From Rhodopirellula baltica SH 1 (GTDB lineage: Bacteria; Planctomycetota; Planctomycetia; Pirellulales; Pirellulaceae): a stretch of DNA of 64,000 nucleotides. The stretch covers positions 6,692,001-6,756,000 of the forward strand of contig NC_005027.1 of assembly GCF_000196115.1 (NCBI RefSeq), written 5' to 3'. Positions 25,073 to 34,361 of the stretch are shown here, one piece after another. Under the pieces are notes generated by a model, which saw only the letters and a list, made by a program, of their open reading frames with translations, made no database searches and was not told the origin of the DNA. Made by a program: the position numbers and the translations under genes. Position 1 is the stretch's first letter. Each line of letters opens with the position of its first letter.

Positions 25073-25557
25073 CCACGCTGGAAAACGAGTTGAAACTTCT
25101 GCAACTCGTTTGGCGATTTTAGATCGACGATCCGTTCCATTACGACATTCGTTCGGAACACATTCTCGTCCGAGTCGGGTTCCCATGCAGCCTGAATCGC
25201 TTGATGCGTTCCGCAAGCGATCTGAGTGACATTGCCTCGATTGTTCGAAATGGGACCTTCGTAGTGCAAGTATTCGCGGCGATGGTCAGGCAACCGAGTC
25301 GTGGGGATCTTGTGATCCGTTCGCGGGCTCGTGGATTCCAGGATCGTAGAGTTCAGGTTGATGACCGGAGTGGCGAACGTCCATAGCTCGCTGCCGCTTG
25401 CTACCTCAAACATCCAGTCCAAGTGGTCACCGCGGCAGACGGTGTCACTTGTTGATGGATGTTCGTCAGAGAGTTTCGGAACACGGTGATGCAGCACGAC
25501 AAACCGCAGCGGAACGGTCGTGTCCGAAAGCATTGAGCTGTCCGTCGAGGAGCTCAC
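24985..25557 (-). CDS. LigD 3'-phosphoesterase-like (DNA polymerase ligase N-terminal) protein
   Basis: 190 residues. 'RFVVLHHRVP...HLDWMFEV' and 'TTRLPDHRREYLHYEGPISNNRGNVTQI' match the phosphoesterase domain found at the N-terminus of bacterial LigD, which trims 3' ends in non-homologous end joining. The usual catalytic His-x-Asp/Glu pair is represented by 'DHLDWMFE' and 'DHRREYLHYEG'. No ligase or polymerase domain is attached. The start is GTG at 25557, overlapping the ribBA stop as GTGA; the first ~16 residues are not conserved and the ATG at 25533 is an alternative start. The 3' end overlaps a convergent gene. Family likely; activity untested. Confidence 0.65.
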   Translation of the reverse strand: MSSSTDSSMLSDTTVPLRFVVLHHRVPKLSDEHPSTSDTVCRGDHLDWMFEVASGSELWTFATPVINLNSTILESTSPRTDHKIPTTRLPDHRREYLHYEGPISNNRGNVTQIACGTHQAIQAAWEPDSDENVFRTNVVMERIVDLKSPNELQKFQLVFQRGHWYCDSDSSERVRKMAGVVWDGFLTIQR

Positions 25558-26774
25558 GACAACGGAGGCAACTGGTGACCCATTTTTTCACGTTTCGTTT
25601 CCAAATAGCGAACATTGTGTTCGTTGGTTGGTGGAACGATCGGCACTTGGTCGACAACTTTCAGGTCAAAGCCACGGAGGTTGAATGCCTTCGTTTTCTT
25701 TGGATTGTTGGTGAGCAGACGGACTTCTGACAAACCAAGGTCTTTGAGGATCTGAAGACCCACACCGTAGTCACGCATATCGGCTTTGAATCCAAGAGCG
25801 TGGTTGGCTTCGACGGTGTCCATGCCTTTGTCTTGCAATGCATACGCACGAATCTTTTGCGCCAAACCAATGCCGCGACCTTCTTGAGGCAAGTAGATCA
25901 ACGCACCACGGCCTTCGCGACTGATCATGTCCAGTGCCATGTGAAGCTGGTCGCCGCAATCGCAACGCAGGGATTGGATTAAATCGCCGGTGAAGCAACT
26001 GCTGTGCATTCGAACCAGCGGTGGTGTGCCGGGTGCGGTCAGGTCGCCGTACACCAACGCGATCGGTTCTTGAGCTTCGTAGTTGACTTCGTAAACGATG
26101 ACTTCAAAGTCGCCATATCGGGTCGGCAGTTTTGACGTGGCGGCGCGGCTGACGAGTTTTTCGCTAACTCGCCGATGTGCGATCAAGTGTTCGATGCTGA
26201 TGATTTTCAAATCGTGTTGTTTGGCCAGTCGAGCCAGATCGTCGCGGGAGGCGCGGTCGCCGGTTTCGTTCAAGACCTCGCACAGAACACCGACGGGAGC
26301 CAACCCGGCCATGCGAGACAGGTCGATTGCGGCTTCGGTGTGGCCGGCCCGCCGCAGCACGCCGCCTTCTTTGGCCAATAACGGGTACACGTGACCGGGA
26401 CGCACGAAGTCTTCTTGGGTGGCTTCCAAGTCGGTCAACCGACGAATCGTTTCGCTACGTTCGGCCGCGGTGATCCCCGTTTTCGCGGTTGCGATGTCGA
26501 TTGGAGTCATGAATGCCGTCTGCAGCGGGGCATTGTTTTGCGGCACAACCGGGGTCAATTCCAAGCGTTTGCAGACTTCCGGCAGAACCGAAACACACAA
26601 CTGTCCACGCCCGCCCAGGATGAAATTGATTAACTCAGGCGTGGCTTTTTCGCCTGCACAAATGAAGTCACCTTCGTTTTCACGGTCTTCCGCGTCGATC
26701 ACGATGATGACTTCGCCTCGCGCGATGGCTTCGACGGCTTCGGGAATCGTGTTCAACTCAATCGAGGATGACAT
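25554..26774 (-). CDS. ribBA: Bifunctional 3,4-dihydroxy-2-butanone-4-phosphate synthase / GTP cyclohydrolase II
   Basis: Catalyses two early steps of riboflavin synthesis: ribulose-5-phosphate to dihydroxybutanone phosphate, and GTP to the diaminopyrimidinone. 406 residues. The N-terminal half has 'IDAEDRENEGDFICAGE' (acidic metal-binding loop) and 'RAGHTEAAIDLSRMAG'. The C-terminal half has 'HSSCFTGDLIQSLRCDCGDQLH', with the three zinc cysteines, then 'YLPQEGRGIGLAQKIRAY'. The length is standard for RibBA. I found no FMN riboswitch in the ~95-base leader. A perfect TATAAT stands about 85 bases upstream. The stop overlaps the start of the LigD-like gene as GTGA. Confidence 0.97.
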   Translation of the reverse strand: MSSSIELNTIPEAVEAIARGEVIIVIDAEDRENEGDFICAGEKATPELINFILGGRGQLCVSVLPEVCKRLELTPVVPQNNAPLQTAFMTPIDIATAKTGITAAERSETIRRLTDLEATQEDFVRPGHVYPLLAKEGGVLRRAGHTEAAIDLSRMAGLAPVGVLCEVLNETGDRASRDDLARLAKQHDLKIISIEHLIAHRRVSEKLVSRAATSKLPTRYGDFEVIVYEVNYEAQEPIALVYGDLTAPGTPPLVRMHSSCFTGDLIQSLRCDCGDQLHMALDMISREGRGALIYLPQEGRGIGLAQKIRAYALQDKGMDTVEANHALGFKADMRDYGVGLQILKDLGLSEVRLLTNNPKKTKAFNLRGFDLKVVDQVPIVPPTNEHNVRYLETKREKMGHQLPPLS

Positions 26775-26857
26775 ATTGGGCAGATCAGGTCGGCGATGGG
26801 GGGAAGGTGGAAGCCACTGCGTCGAAATGGCAATGACTCGGCAATGGACCTGGCCCT

Positions 26858-26863
26858 ATTATA
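26858..26863 (-). promoter_or_regulatory. Possible -10 box for ribBA
   Basis: The minus strand reads TATAAT here, 84 bases before the ribBA start. No good TTGACA-type partner is found 16-18 bases upstream, so this is a weak call. The divergent esterase gene starts within 40 bases on the other side. Confidence 0.3.
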
Positions 26864-26896
26864 CGTGTTGTGCAAACCTCGCCTACGGACCCAAAT

Positions 26897-28036
26897 ATGA
26901 CGCAGATGCCTTCTTCGATCCGTCGCTCGACCTCATTCGTGCATTTGCAAGGGGCTGCCCCGACGGAGTGTTCGATTCGGAACCTGTTGGTGGCTCGACT
27001 GGGTGGCTTCGCTATCTGGGGTGGCATCGTGGTTTGGGGATTGGTTTTTGCATCAACGCTGGCTTGGTCCGCGGATGGTGGAAATGCGGATCGGGTGACT
27101 GAAGCCGCCACCGAGGCGAACACCACTGACTCGGTGCCCGCTGATCAAACCAACGCCACCGTCGAAGGCGCGGCTCCGTCGGTTGAAGTGCGGCAATTTC
27201 TCGATCTCCGATACAGTGATGCAGACGGCACCGCTGGGTTATTTGACTTGCACTTTCCGGTTTCCGAGCGGCACACGATCTCGGCCAACGATGCCGGCGA
27301 CATCATCGTGGAGGGTGATCCTCGACCAGCGGTTCTGATGATTCACGGCGGAGGTTGGGCGATTGGTGACAAGTGGACCTTGCGAACGTATTGCGATCGG
27401 CTGGCTCAGTTGGGCTTTGTCGTGGTCAACATGAACTATCGATTGGCACCGCAACATCAATTCCCTCGACAGGTCGACGATGTTCGGCAAGTCCTGCTTC
27501 AATTGGTGGAGCATTCCGACGATTGGAAGATCGATTTGAGCCGCGTTGGCATGTTTGGTTACTCCGCGGGAGGCCACCTGTCCGCGTTGATCGGAGTGTT
27601 GGGAAACGAAGAACGCTCGACGCAAATGCTGGCCAGTGAGTGGCGGCGGGACGACCCACGCTGGGAACTTCTGCCGCCCATCGCCGCCGTTTGTGCTGGT
27701 GGCCCTCCGTGTGACTTCCGAATCGTTCCCGATGACAACGCGGGGTTGAGTTACTTTTTAGGAGGAACACCGCGGGAGGTTCCCAACAACTACTTGGGAG
27801 CTTCTCCAACTGCGCACGTGTCACCCGGGGATCCACCGATGCAGTTGATTCACGGCGAAAAGGATTTGTTGGTGCCAATCGAGAACAGCGAAAAATTCGC
27901 TGCCGCGTTGATGGATGCTGGCGTCGCGGTTTCTTTGACGGTGGTCGAGAATCAAGGTCACATGATGACGTTGTTTCATCCGAAGACGAAGCAACAAATC
28001 AAAGACTTCTTTATCAAACAACTTCTGCAACAGTAG
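26897..28036 (+). CDS. Alpha/beta hydrolase (esterase/lipase, hormone-sensitive-lipase type)
   Basis: 379 residues from the ATG at 26897; an in-frame GTG at 26870 is possible. A hydrophobic segment (~36-57) acts as signal or anchor. 'MIHGGGWAIGD' is the oxyanion-hole HGGGW motif of the HSL-type esterases, and 'MFGYSAGGHLSAL' gives the nucleophile Ser in GxSxG. 'HGEKDLLVPIENS' supplies the Asp region and 'NQGHMMTLF' the His. All three catalytic residues are therefore present. Likely a periplasmic carboxylesterase on a small acyl ester. Divergently placed from ribBA. Confidence 0.88.
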   Translation: MTQMPSSIRRSTSFVHLQGAAPTECSIRNLLVARLGGFAIWGGIVVWGLVFASTLAWSADGGNADRVTEAATEANTTDSVPADQTNATVEGAAPSVEVRQFLDLRYSDADGTAGLFDLHFPVSERHTISANDAGDIIVEGDPRPAVLMIHGGGWAIGDKWTLRTYCDRLAQLGFVVVNMNYRLAPQHQFPRQVDDVRQVLLQLVEHSDDWKIDLSRVGMFGYSAGGHLSALIGVLGNEERSTQMLASEWRRDDPRWELLPPIAAVCAGGPPCDFRIVPDDNAGLSYFLGGTPREVPNNYLGASPTAHVSPGDPPMQLIHGEKDLLVPIENSEKFAAALMDAGVAVSLTVVENQGHMMTLFHPKTKQQIKDFFIKQLLQQ

Positions 28037-28077
28037 TTTGCCAATCGTCAGAGACGTCGTCTGTGAGTTGGTTGTGT

Positions 28078-28962
28078 TTAGCCTAAGACGGCCAGGGCAA
28101 CCGCCAGTGTCAACAAAGCCGCGCCAGACAAACGCGTCAGCAGCAGTTTGCCGCTGAGGTTGGCTTCGTCACCGCCCCATATTTTCGCGGCCGCATAGGC
28201 GAGCAGCACACCCCATAGACCACGAAGCGAATAGACAACATTGAGTCTCGCCGCATCGCCGAACAGCGAGACCGCGATCGTGATGCAGAACGCTTGGCTG
28301 GCAAGCAAAATGACGGCCGGGACCATCAACTTCCAGTTGCCGTTGGAAACGACTGGTTTCCAACGCACCCATGGCAAAGCCAGCAACGACAAACCCGCGA
28401 CGATCACAAACACCGCGGGCAAGAATCGTGTCGATCCCCAGTCGGGAGACCAACGTTGGACCAAGATGTCAAACGTCGCGTAGCAACACGCCGCTGAAAG
28501 AGCGAGCAGAATCGTCAGTCCAATTCGTCTCGGGTGATGCTGGCCGGTCCACTGGATCAGAGCGATGCCGGTCGCAGCCAGCAACGCCGCACCCCATATC
28601 GCATTGGGGACTCCGTTGGCGGATGACAACGCAAGCAGACAGGTGACGAAGACGACCTTCACACCGAACACCGGCGTTGCGATCGACACGTCCCCGACTT
28701 CCACAGCGGTGAACGTCAACAGCAAACCCATCATGAACAGCACTGCAACGATGGCGGGTTGCCACAGATTCAGCCAATAAGTCTCTGGGCCGTCAAACAA
28801 CCACAGCAATGACATCAAACCGGCGCTGCCCATGTTCACGCAGAACAACAACGCGACTTGGCCCACGCCGTTGGGGCGGACGTCGGATCGACTGACTCGT
28901 TTGACAAAGATCAGGCCGCACACGAACAGGATGCTGGCCAACAAAGGAAGTAGGAGATGCAT
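28078..28962 (-). CDS. EamA/DMT-superfamily transporter
   Basis: 294 residues from the ATG at 28962; upstream in-frame sequence to 29052 is basic and not membrane-like. Ten hydrophobic helices occur in two halves, with 'YSLRGLWGVLLAYAAAKIWGG' near the end characteristic of the second EamA repeat. The DMT family exports metabolites or drugs; the substrate cannot be told. It converges with the esterase gene, 41 bases apart. Confidence 0.8.
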   Translation of the reverse strand: MHLLLPLLASILFVCGLIFVKRVSRSDVRPNGVGQVALLFCVNMGSAGLMSLLWLFDGPETYWLNLWQPAIVAVLFMMGLLLTFTAVEVGDVSIATPVFGVKVVFVTCLLALSSANGVPNAIWGAALLAATGIALIQWTGQHHPRRIGLTILLALSAACCYATFDILVQRWSPDWGSTRFLPAVFVIVAGLSLLALPWVRWKPVVSNGNWKLMVPAVILLASQAFCITIAVSLFGDAARLNVVYSLRGLWGVLLAYAAAKIWGGDEANLSGKLLLTRLSGAALLTLAVALAVLG

Positions 28963-29277
28963 GCGGGAAACGATACCGCTCACCGTCCTGATGCGATAGT
29001 TGAAGCGCGGTGCTGCTCTCTTGGCTTGGTTGCCATGGATGCGGCAGATCACGGTATCGCTGACGTGTGGTTTTGTGAGCTTTTACGCAGGGTGAATTTT
29101 GCTCGCGATCTTGTGCTTTCAATCTTCCCAAAGAGAATTCAGGGGGGATGCCCGTCCGCTCATGCGATTTTTGGCGTGATAATCGCACGATGATGGATGG
29201 TTGCTGCGAAGCGGAATGAAGTTTCTCCCTCGCTCGATGCGACTTTTCTTGTTTTCAGTTCTGTTCAAACACTCGGC

Positions 29278-30753
29278 ATGGAAAAGAAAACCGATCTGAC
29301 TAGCGACGATCAACTCACACGCGATGATACCGGTGCGGATTCGGAAGCGACCGTTTCTGCTGGTGAGTCATCGTTTCTACTGAACGCGATTGACGCACCT
29401 CAAATTTGGTCCGCTCGTCAGATTCAGGGGCATGTTGGCGGCTACGAGTTGGTGAAAGAAATTGGTCGTGGCGGGTTTGGAATTGTCTACCTGGCACACG
29501 ATCAAAAACTCAAACGAGATGTGGCGATCAAGATTGCTCGTCCCGAAGTCGTCAGTGACAAGGTCGCGGTTCGGCGATTTCAAGACGAAGCTCAATCCGC
29601 TGCCCGCTTGGATCATCCCGGTATCATTTCAATCTATGACTGTGGCGTGCAGGATGATTTGCACTACTACGTGATGCCTTATTTGACCGGGCAACATTTG
29701 GGCGATTGGTTGGCTGGGCTGTCCGCGCCGATGTCTGAATTGCAAGCAGCCGAATTGATGATTCAGATTGCCGGCGCGGTTCAGTATGGTCATGAGTCAG
29801 GGATCATTCACCGAGATCTGAAGCCGCAAAATATCCTGATGCAACAAACAACCAGCGGCGAGTTGCGAAAGCCGGTGGTGTTGGATTTTGGGTTGTGTGC
29901 GCACACGGATTCAACCGTTGCCACGACAACTCGAATCGCAGGAACGCCCCGATACATCGCACCTGAACAGGCCATGTTTGGCGATCGTCAGATCACGCCC
30001 AAGAGCGATATCTATTCGCTCGGCGTGATGCTGTACCAGATGTTGACGGGGACCACACCTTTGGCACCCGAAAATTTTGCCGAAGCCGTCCTGATGTTGC
30101 ATCACGCATCGATCGATGGTCCGCAAAAACATCGACCCGAATTGTCCGATGCGATGCAGGCGATTTGCTTGAAGTGTTTAAGACGCGATCCGGATCTACG
30201 ATACGAATCAGCTTCGGCCTTGGCAGCTGATTTGCAACGGTTGATTGAAGGTGAACCGATCGAGGCAAAGAGTCCCGGTCTGATGGAACGTTTCGGGTAT
30301 GAGCTGTATCACGGATCCCTCGCGAAGGTTTTTGGATGGTCCGTCATCGGCATCAACTTCTTCATCTGGGCTTGGGCCGCGATTGGCGCGCTGTTGGTTT
30401 GGCAACGACATTTTGATGTTCCCGGTCTGGCAGAGTCTCTGCCTGAGTTCATCTTTTTTGTCTTGGTGGTGGTTATGCCTTTCCATTTACTCGGCTCGCA
30501 TGCCGGGTACATGATGATTCGCAACACCAGAAATTATCGGTGGCTGGCGTTCATGAGCGCCGTCTCGTTGGTTTGGTCAGTGATTCAGGCGACCAATTTG
30601 TTCAGCAATGGGACCACGTTGAAACTCTACGAGGGGCGTGTGGTGGCAACGACCCTCGTGTTCCTGGTGATTGCGCCCGCGTTTCTGGCACAAAGCTGCA
30701 TGCTGGCGGCGGGCGCATGGACCGCTTGGCGTCGAAGTCGAGCTAGCGTTTGA
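29278..30753 (+). CDS. Serine/threonine protein kinase with C-terminal membrane domain
   Basis: 491 residues from the ATG at 29278. The Hanks-type kinase domain (~55-320) is complete: glycine loop 'IGRGGFGIVYLA' (~60), catalytic Lys in 'DVAIKIA', 'IIHRDLKPQNILM' (~175), 'DFGLCAH' (~203), 'APEQ' (~228). After a linker the C-terminal ~140 residues form four transmembrane helices; the extracytoplasmic loops are short, so no obvious sensor domain is exposed. Planctomycetes have many such kinases. The 3' end overlaps the convergent lipoprotein gene by 11 bases. Confidence 0.93.
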   Translation: MEKKTDLTSDDQLTRDDTGADSEATVSAGESSFLLNAIDAPQIWSARQIQGHVGGYELVKEIGRGGFGIVYLAHDQKLKRDVAIKIARPEVVSDKVAVRRFQDEAQSAARLDHPGIISIYDCGVQDDLHYYVMPYLTGQHLGDWLAGLSAPMSELQAAELMIQIAGAVQYGHESGIIHRDLKPQNILMQQTTSGELRKPVVLDFGLCAHTDSTVATTTRIAGTPRYIAPEQAMFGDRQITPKSDIYSLGVMLYQMLTGTTPLAPENFAEAVLMLHHASIDGPQKHRPELSDAMQAICLKCLRRDPDLRYESASALAADLQRLIEGEPIEAKSPGLMERFGYELYHGSLAKVFGWSVIGINFFIWAWAAIGALLVWQRHFDVPGLAESLPEFIFFVLVVVMPFHLLGSHAGYMMIRNTRNYRWLAFMSAVSLVWSVIQATNLFSNGTTLKLYEGRVVATTLVFLVIAPAFLAQSCMLAAGAWTAWRRSRASV

Positions 30754-32542
30754 TGTCAAACGCGATTTCGCTCTGGCCATACTTCTTGCCATGAACGTCT
30801 TCCATCGTCAAACGCAACCGATAGCTACCCGGTTCCAAAGACTCTGGCAAATACATTTGGTAGGCGATGAAGTAGTCACGCAGCTTGTTCTTAGAAACCT
30901 GTTTGTCGACGGGCAACGATTGGCTGGCGACTCGGCGTCCTGAATCGTCCAGTAGATCGTAGCTGCCCTGCAACATGGTTTCGAAACCTTCTTTGCCGGC
31001 ATCGCTGATCCGCTTGGCCACAAAGTTCTCAATCTCGCAGTACAAGATGACTTGTTGGCCGGGATCAAATTGCCGTTTCGGAAACGGTTTGACTTGGCCG
31101 TACGCTTCGATTTCGGTGCAAAATTCCAGAGCGCGAACATCAAGTGAATCGGTGGCCGCCGCGAGGAACTCAGTCGCTTGACGAATTTGCGGAAGTGCCG
31201 TGCTAAATCGTCGGGAAGAAACAGGATGTCCATTTGGATCAATGATGGTCCAAAGGCCCAGCAGTTGATGTCGCAGGTACTCTTGTTCTTGCGTGGTCAA
31301 GCCTTCCAGTTTGTCGACCGCACGATCCGGGTCACCTGACAGAACCATCAAGTGTCGTTTGATGATTTGGCGACGTTGTTTTTGATCGTCTGATTCATTT
31401 GGTTCAGCTTGTCCCAATCGTTTGAGCAGAGCGTCGTACAGTTCCGTGTCGCTGAGCGATTCGATGTTCACCGCTGGAGCAACACCGGACGCTTTGGGCA
31501 CCTCGGTTGCCGAGACTTGTTGGACATTGGTGGTGTCTTTGTCGTCGGTCGTTGTTGACGTGTGATCCGACAAGCTGTGTGTGGGTTCCGATGTGGAGGC
31601 GGTCTTGTCGGAGAAGTTCCACGATGCGGGTGCCTCGGACGGTGACGATGAGCTATCGGAATCGTTCATGTGGAACGACTCTTCGTCGAAAACGTCTTCG
31701 AGAACTTGGTCGGTGAAGTTGAACTCAGAAATTGGCTGAGCTGACTGGGCCACGTTGTTGGTCGCCGGTTCCAGCGGTGATGCGAGTGCATCGGATTCGG
31801 TTGCTGCAATTGCGTCGGATACCGCGTCGGTGGAAACCTTGGGATGGTACTCCGCCGCGATTCGCTGTGGTGTCAGACCACGGTCGACCACTTCGTCGGG
31901 AAGTGCTGGCAGCGTATCCAACGACGCTTTCAAAATGTCGTCAATGCTGGCAGGTTGGCTGGTCGGTTTTGCCTTCTTGTAAGACATCGCCATCAGTCGG
32001 CGGATCGCTTCTCGCTGCACTTCAGGAGGATGATTCTTCAGCGCGTCTTGGATCATGCTGACGTCGACGCCCGCATAAGTGTCCGGTGAGGTGCCTTCTT
32101 TCGGGCTTGGTTCGTTGTTCGGTTGGGAGACGCGGCCTGTGTTGGCCATCGCCGGTGAATCGCTGACGTAGCTGACCTGCCGAGTTGCGGCACCGAATTG
32201 ACTCAATGACAAGTCATCCGATTCGGGGGCCGGGGCGGTCGTTTGCGAGGATTCAGGTTGTGCGGTGTTGGCGTTCGACGTGGATGTCGATCCCGAGTCT
32301 TTTCGCGAGATCGGAGTCTTCGCGGTTGCGAGTCGTTGCGGAACCTCCTCCAAAAGCGTCTCGGGTGTCGCGTCTTCGCCCGAGATGAAAATGTCCGTTG
32401 GTCCCTGATTGGCGTGTCTTTCGAGACTGGACCTGCCGTTGAGCGGTGAGAACAATCGCGAACGATGGCACCCCAGGCTGGTGAGTCCGGTGGCCAGCAA
32501 GGCGACAGCCAATCCCGAGCGTGTCAGCGACGATGGTCGCAT
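30743..32542 (-). CDS. Probable lipoprotein of unknown function, Ser/Thr-rich
   Basis: 599 residues from the ATG at 32542; in-frame starts at 32590 and 32620 are possible. The N-terminus 'LTRSGLAVALLATGLTSLGC' is a lipoprotein-type signal, although the lipobox (SLGC) is not ideal. Residues ~60-390 are disordered and rich in Ser, Thr, Asp and Pro. The C-terminal ~200 residues form a conserved domain with 'QVILYCEIENFVAKRI' and 'SYRLRLTMEDVHGKKYGQ', an Ig-like beta pattern found in planctomycete hypothetical proteins. No enzymatic motif. Confidence 0.75.
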   Translation of the reverse strand: MRPSSLTRSGLAVALLATGLTSLGCHRSRLFSPLNGRSSLERHANQGPTDIFISGEDATPETLLEEVPQRLATAKTPISRKDSGSTSTSNANTAQPESSQTTAPAPESDDLSLSQFGAATRQVSYVSDSPAMANTGRVSQPNNEPSPKEGTSPDTYAGVDVSMIQDALKNHPPEVQREAIRRLMAMSYKKAKPTSQPASIDDILKASLDTLPALPDEVVDRGLTPQRIAAEYHPKVSTDAVSDAIAATESDALASPLEPATNNVAQSAQPISEFNFTDQVLEDVFDEESFHMNDSDSSSSPSEAPASWNFSDKTASTSEPTHSLSDHTSTTTDDKDTTNVQQVSATEVPKASGVAPAVNIESLSDTELYDALLKRLGQAEPNESDDQKQRRQIIKRHLMVLSGDPDRAVDKLEGLTTQEQEYLRHQLLGLWTIIDPNGHPVSSRRFSTALPQIRQATEFLAAATDSLDVRALEFCTEIEAYGQVKPFPKRQFDPGQQVILYCEIENFVAKRISDAGKEGFETMLQGSYDLLDDSGRRVASQSLPVDKQVSKNKLRDYFIAYQMYLPESLEPGSYRLRLTMEDVHGKKYGQSEIAFDIKR

Positions 32543-32920
32543 GGACCATTCCGTGAACGAGTGCGGGAGGAGGAGACGTGGCGAGGACATGACGAACCTG
32601 GCAGCGGAGGCGGGGGACAATCGACCGGCCAGACGCTACGAAATGATCGCTGTCGGGAACAACGTCAATTTGAATTAGCAATTCTTCGGTGATTCCTTGA
32701 AAATCCAGCGATTCCCTGAAATCTCCCCCCAATCGAGCTTGTCCATTTGGGGCATGTCGGTAGGATTCAGCGAAGATCGTTGATCGATTGTGGACGCACC
32801 CGACCCTCGCGTTGTTGCTAGCAAATGGTCAACGTCGGAGCCTATGCCGACGGATGGGCATGATGGATGAGCATTTCACGTGAACATGTTTCCTTGCTGC
32901 TCCCCTCAGGAGGGGATCGA

Positions 32921-33928
32921 ATGAACAGTCGAGTGTTGTTGGTAGCGTTTGTCTTTTTGGGTGCAGCGCTCGGTTCGTCTGCGAGAGCGGATTGGACCCA
33001 GACTGTATTTCCAGTGAAAACTCATGACTTTGGGACCGTCGCGGTAGCGTCGAAGACGGAATTTCGATTCCCAGTCGTCAACACGTTCACTTCGGACCTG
33101 CACATCCGGTCGGTTCGTGAAAGCTGTGGTTGCACCACGGCGATCATCGAAACCGCAACGATCGCTCCTGGGCAATCCGGTTCCATCCTGGCTCGGTTCA
33201 ACACCCCAACGTTTCGCGGCAAAAAAGGCGCCACGTTGACGGTCGTGATCGACAAACCCTTCTACAGCGAAATCCAGTTGCGAGTGGATGGTTACATCCG
33301 CAGCGACATGGTTTTCCATCCCGGCGCAATCGAACTGGGAAACATCAACCAAGGCGAACCGAAATCCGGATCGACCAAGCTGTTTTACGCCGGTCGGAGC
33401 GATTGGCAGGTCGTTGACGTCCGATCGAATACACCATGGTTGGTTCCATCCTTCAAGCAAACCGAACGCGGTGCTGGCAAAGCCAACTACGAACTGTCCG
33501 TCCAGGTTCGCGAAGACGCTCCTGAAGGCTACTTCCAAGACGAATTGATCATCCAAACCAACGACCGCAGCATGCCCAACGTTCCATTGCGAGTGATCGG
33601 CACGGTTGAATCCGCCCTGTCGATCGCCCCGCAATCCATCGCCGTCGGAACAATCAAACAGGGAGACAGCGTCTCGCAACGTTTGGCCATCCGAGGTCGC
33701 AAGCCTTTCGCGATCGAGTCAATTGAATGCGAAGGTTGGAAAGTGGATTTCTCGGCCAGTGAAGACGAGCGAATGATCCACATGGTTGACCTGACGTTGA
33801 CCGCTGACACCGCTCGAGGGAATCAACGCGTTCCCATGGTGATCCGCACTCGTGGCGAAAACGCCGTGACCGCAAAAGCAATCGTGACGGCGAACATCGC
33901 TGCAGAGCAAGTCGCCCAGGCTCAGTAA
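32921..33928 (+). CDS. Secreted DUF1573 protein
   Basis: 335 residues. The start at 32921 is set by a strong Shine-Dalgarno, CAGGAGGGG, eight bases upstream; the longer frame from 32867 would bury it. Signal peptide 'LLVAFVFLGAALGSSARAD'. The DUF1573 module is clear at ~28-125: 'THDFGTVAVASKTEFRFPV', then 'SCGCTT', which carries its two conserved cysteines. Two further Ig-like repeats follow ('ELGNINQGEPKSGS', 'AVGTIKQGDSVSQ'), so the protein is a chain of three ASPM/SPD-2/Hydin-like beta domains. Probably a periplasmic or surface structural protein. Confidence 0.85.
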   Translation: MNSRVLLVAFVFLGAALGSSARADWTQTVFPVKTHDFGTVAVASKTEFRFPVVNTFTSDLHIRSVRESCGCTTAIIETATIAPGQSGSILARFNTPTFRGKKGATLTVVIDKPFYSEIQLRVDGYIRSDMVFHPGAIELGNINQGEPKSGSTKLFYAGRSDWQVVDVRSNTPWLVPSFKQTERGAGKANYELSVQVREDAPEGYFQDELIIQTNDRSMPNVPLRVIGTVESALSIAPQSIAVGTIKQGDSVSQRLAIRGRKPFAIESIECEGWKVDFSASEDERMIHMVDLTLTADTARGNQRVPMVIRTRGENAVTAKAIVTANIAAEQVAQAQ

Positions 33929-33993
33929 AAGTATGAGTCCGGTTGAGGCCTGAGTTCGGTCAAATTCGACCAGACCTGTTCCAATGCAAAACG

Positions 33994-34035
33994 AAAAAAG
34001 CCTGCGATCGAGAAGTCTCGATCGCAGGCTTTTTT
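33994..34035. terminator. Bidirectional rho-independent terminator
   Basis: A near-perfect palindrome: AAAAAAGCCTGCGATCGAGA (33994-34013) pairs with its reverse complement at 34016-34035, giving a 14-base G/C-containing stem flanked by A and T runs on both sides. It can stop transcription from the DUF1573 gene (plus) and from the minus-strand frame at 34043-34216. Confidence 0.9.
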
Positions 34036-34042
34036 GATGCAT

Positions 34043-34216
34043 TTAGCGAACGACTCGTTTGGGTCTCCGTTGGAGATTTTTCGCTTTGCTGTTGTGAGCC
34101 GAGCGGGCCATCTGCACTCGGTAGCGTCCCGATTTGGGGACTTGGAATTGAAACGTGGCAGTTGTGTTCCGATCGTTCTCCAAGCGGTTGTCGTTTCGAC
34201 GGGTTTGGAAACCCAT
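34043..34216 (-). CDS. Possible small basic protein or gene fragment
   Basis: A 57-codon minus-strand frame. 'TTATFQFQVPKSGRYRVQMA' resembles the last strands of golvesin-like/CBM beta-sandwich domains, and the tail 'KAKNLQRRPKRVVR' is strongly basic. It stops eight bases before a good terminator, which favours real transcription. Upstream in the same frame the GAGCAC repeat would encode alternating Arg-Ala with no start codon or ribosome site, so translation initiation is doubtful. It could be the 3' end of a truncated gene. Low confidence. Confidence 0.35.
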   Translation of the reverse strand: MGFQTRRNDNRLENDRNTTATFQFQVPKSGRYRVQMARSAHNSKAKNLQRRPKRVVR

Positions 34217-34223
34217 CGTACGG

Positions 34224-34270
<47 letters not shown>

Positions 34271-34361
34271 TAGAAGCTAGAAGCTAGAAGCTAGAAGCTA
34301 GAAGCTAGAAGCTAGAAGCTAGAAGCTAGAAGCTAGAAGCTAGCGGCTAGCGGCTAGCGGC
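34271..34361. repeat. Heptamer tandem repeats (TAGAAGC x10, TAGCGGC x3)
   Basis: Ten perfect TAGAAGC units (34271-34340) and three TAGCGGC units (34341-34361), thirteen heptamers in one phase. The fliK stop codon (complement of 34361-34363) uses the last base of the array. The array lies in a convergent intergenic region. Confidence 0.97.

Noticed and set aside
26775..26869. FMN riboswitch before ribBA
   Set aside because: The conserved RFN sequences are not found in this short leader.
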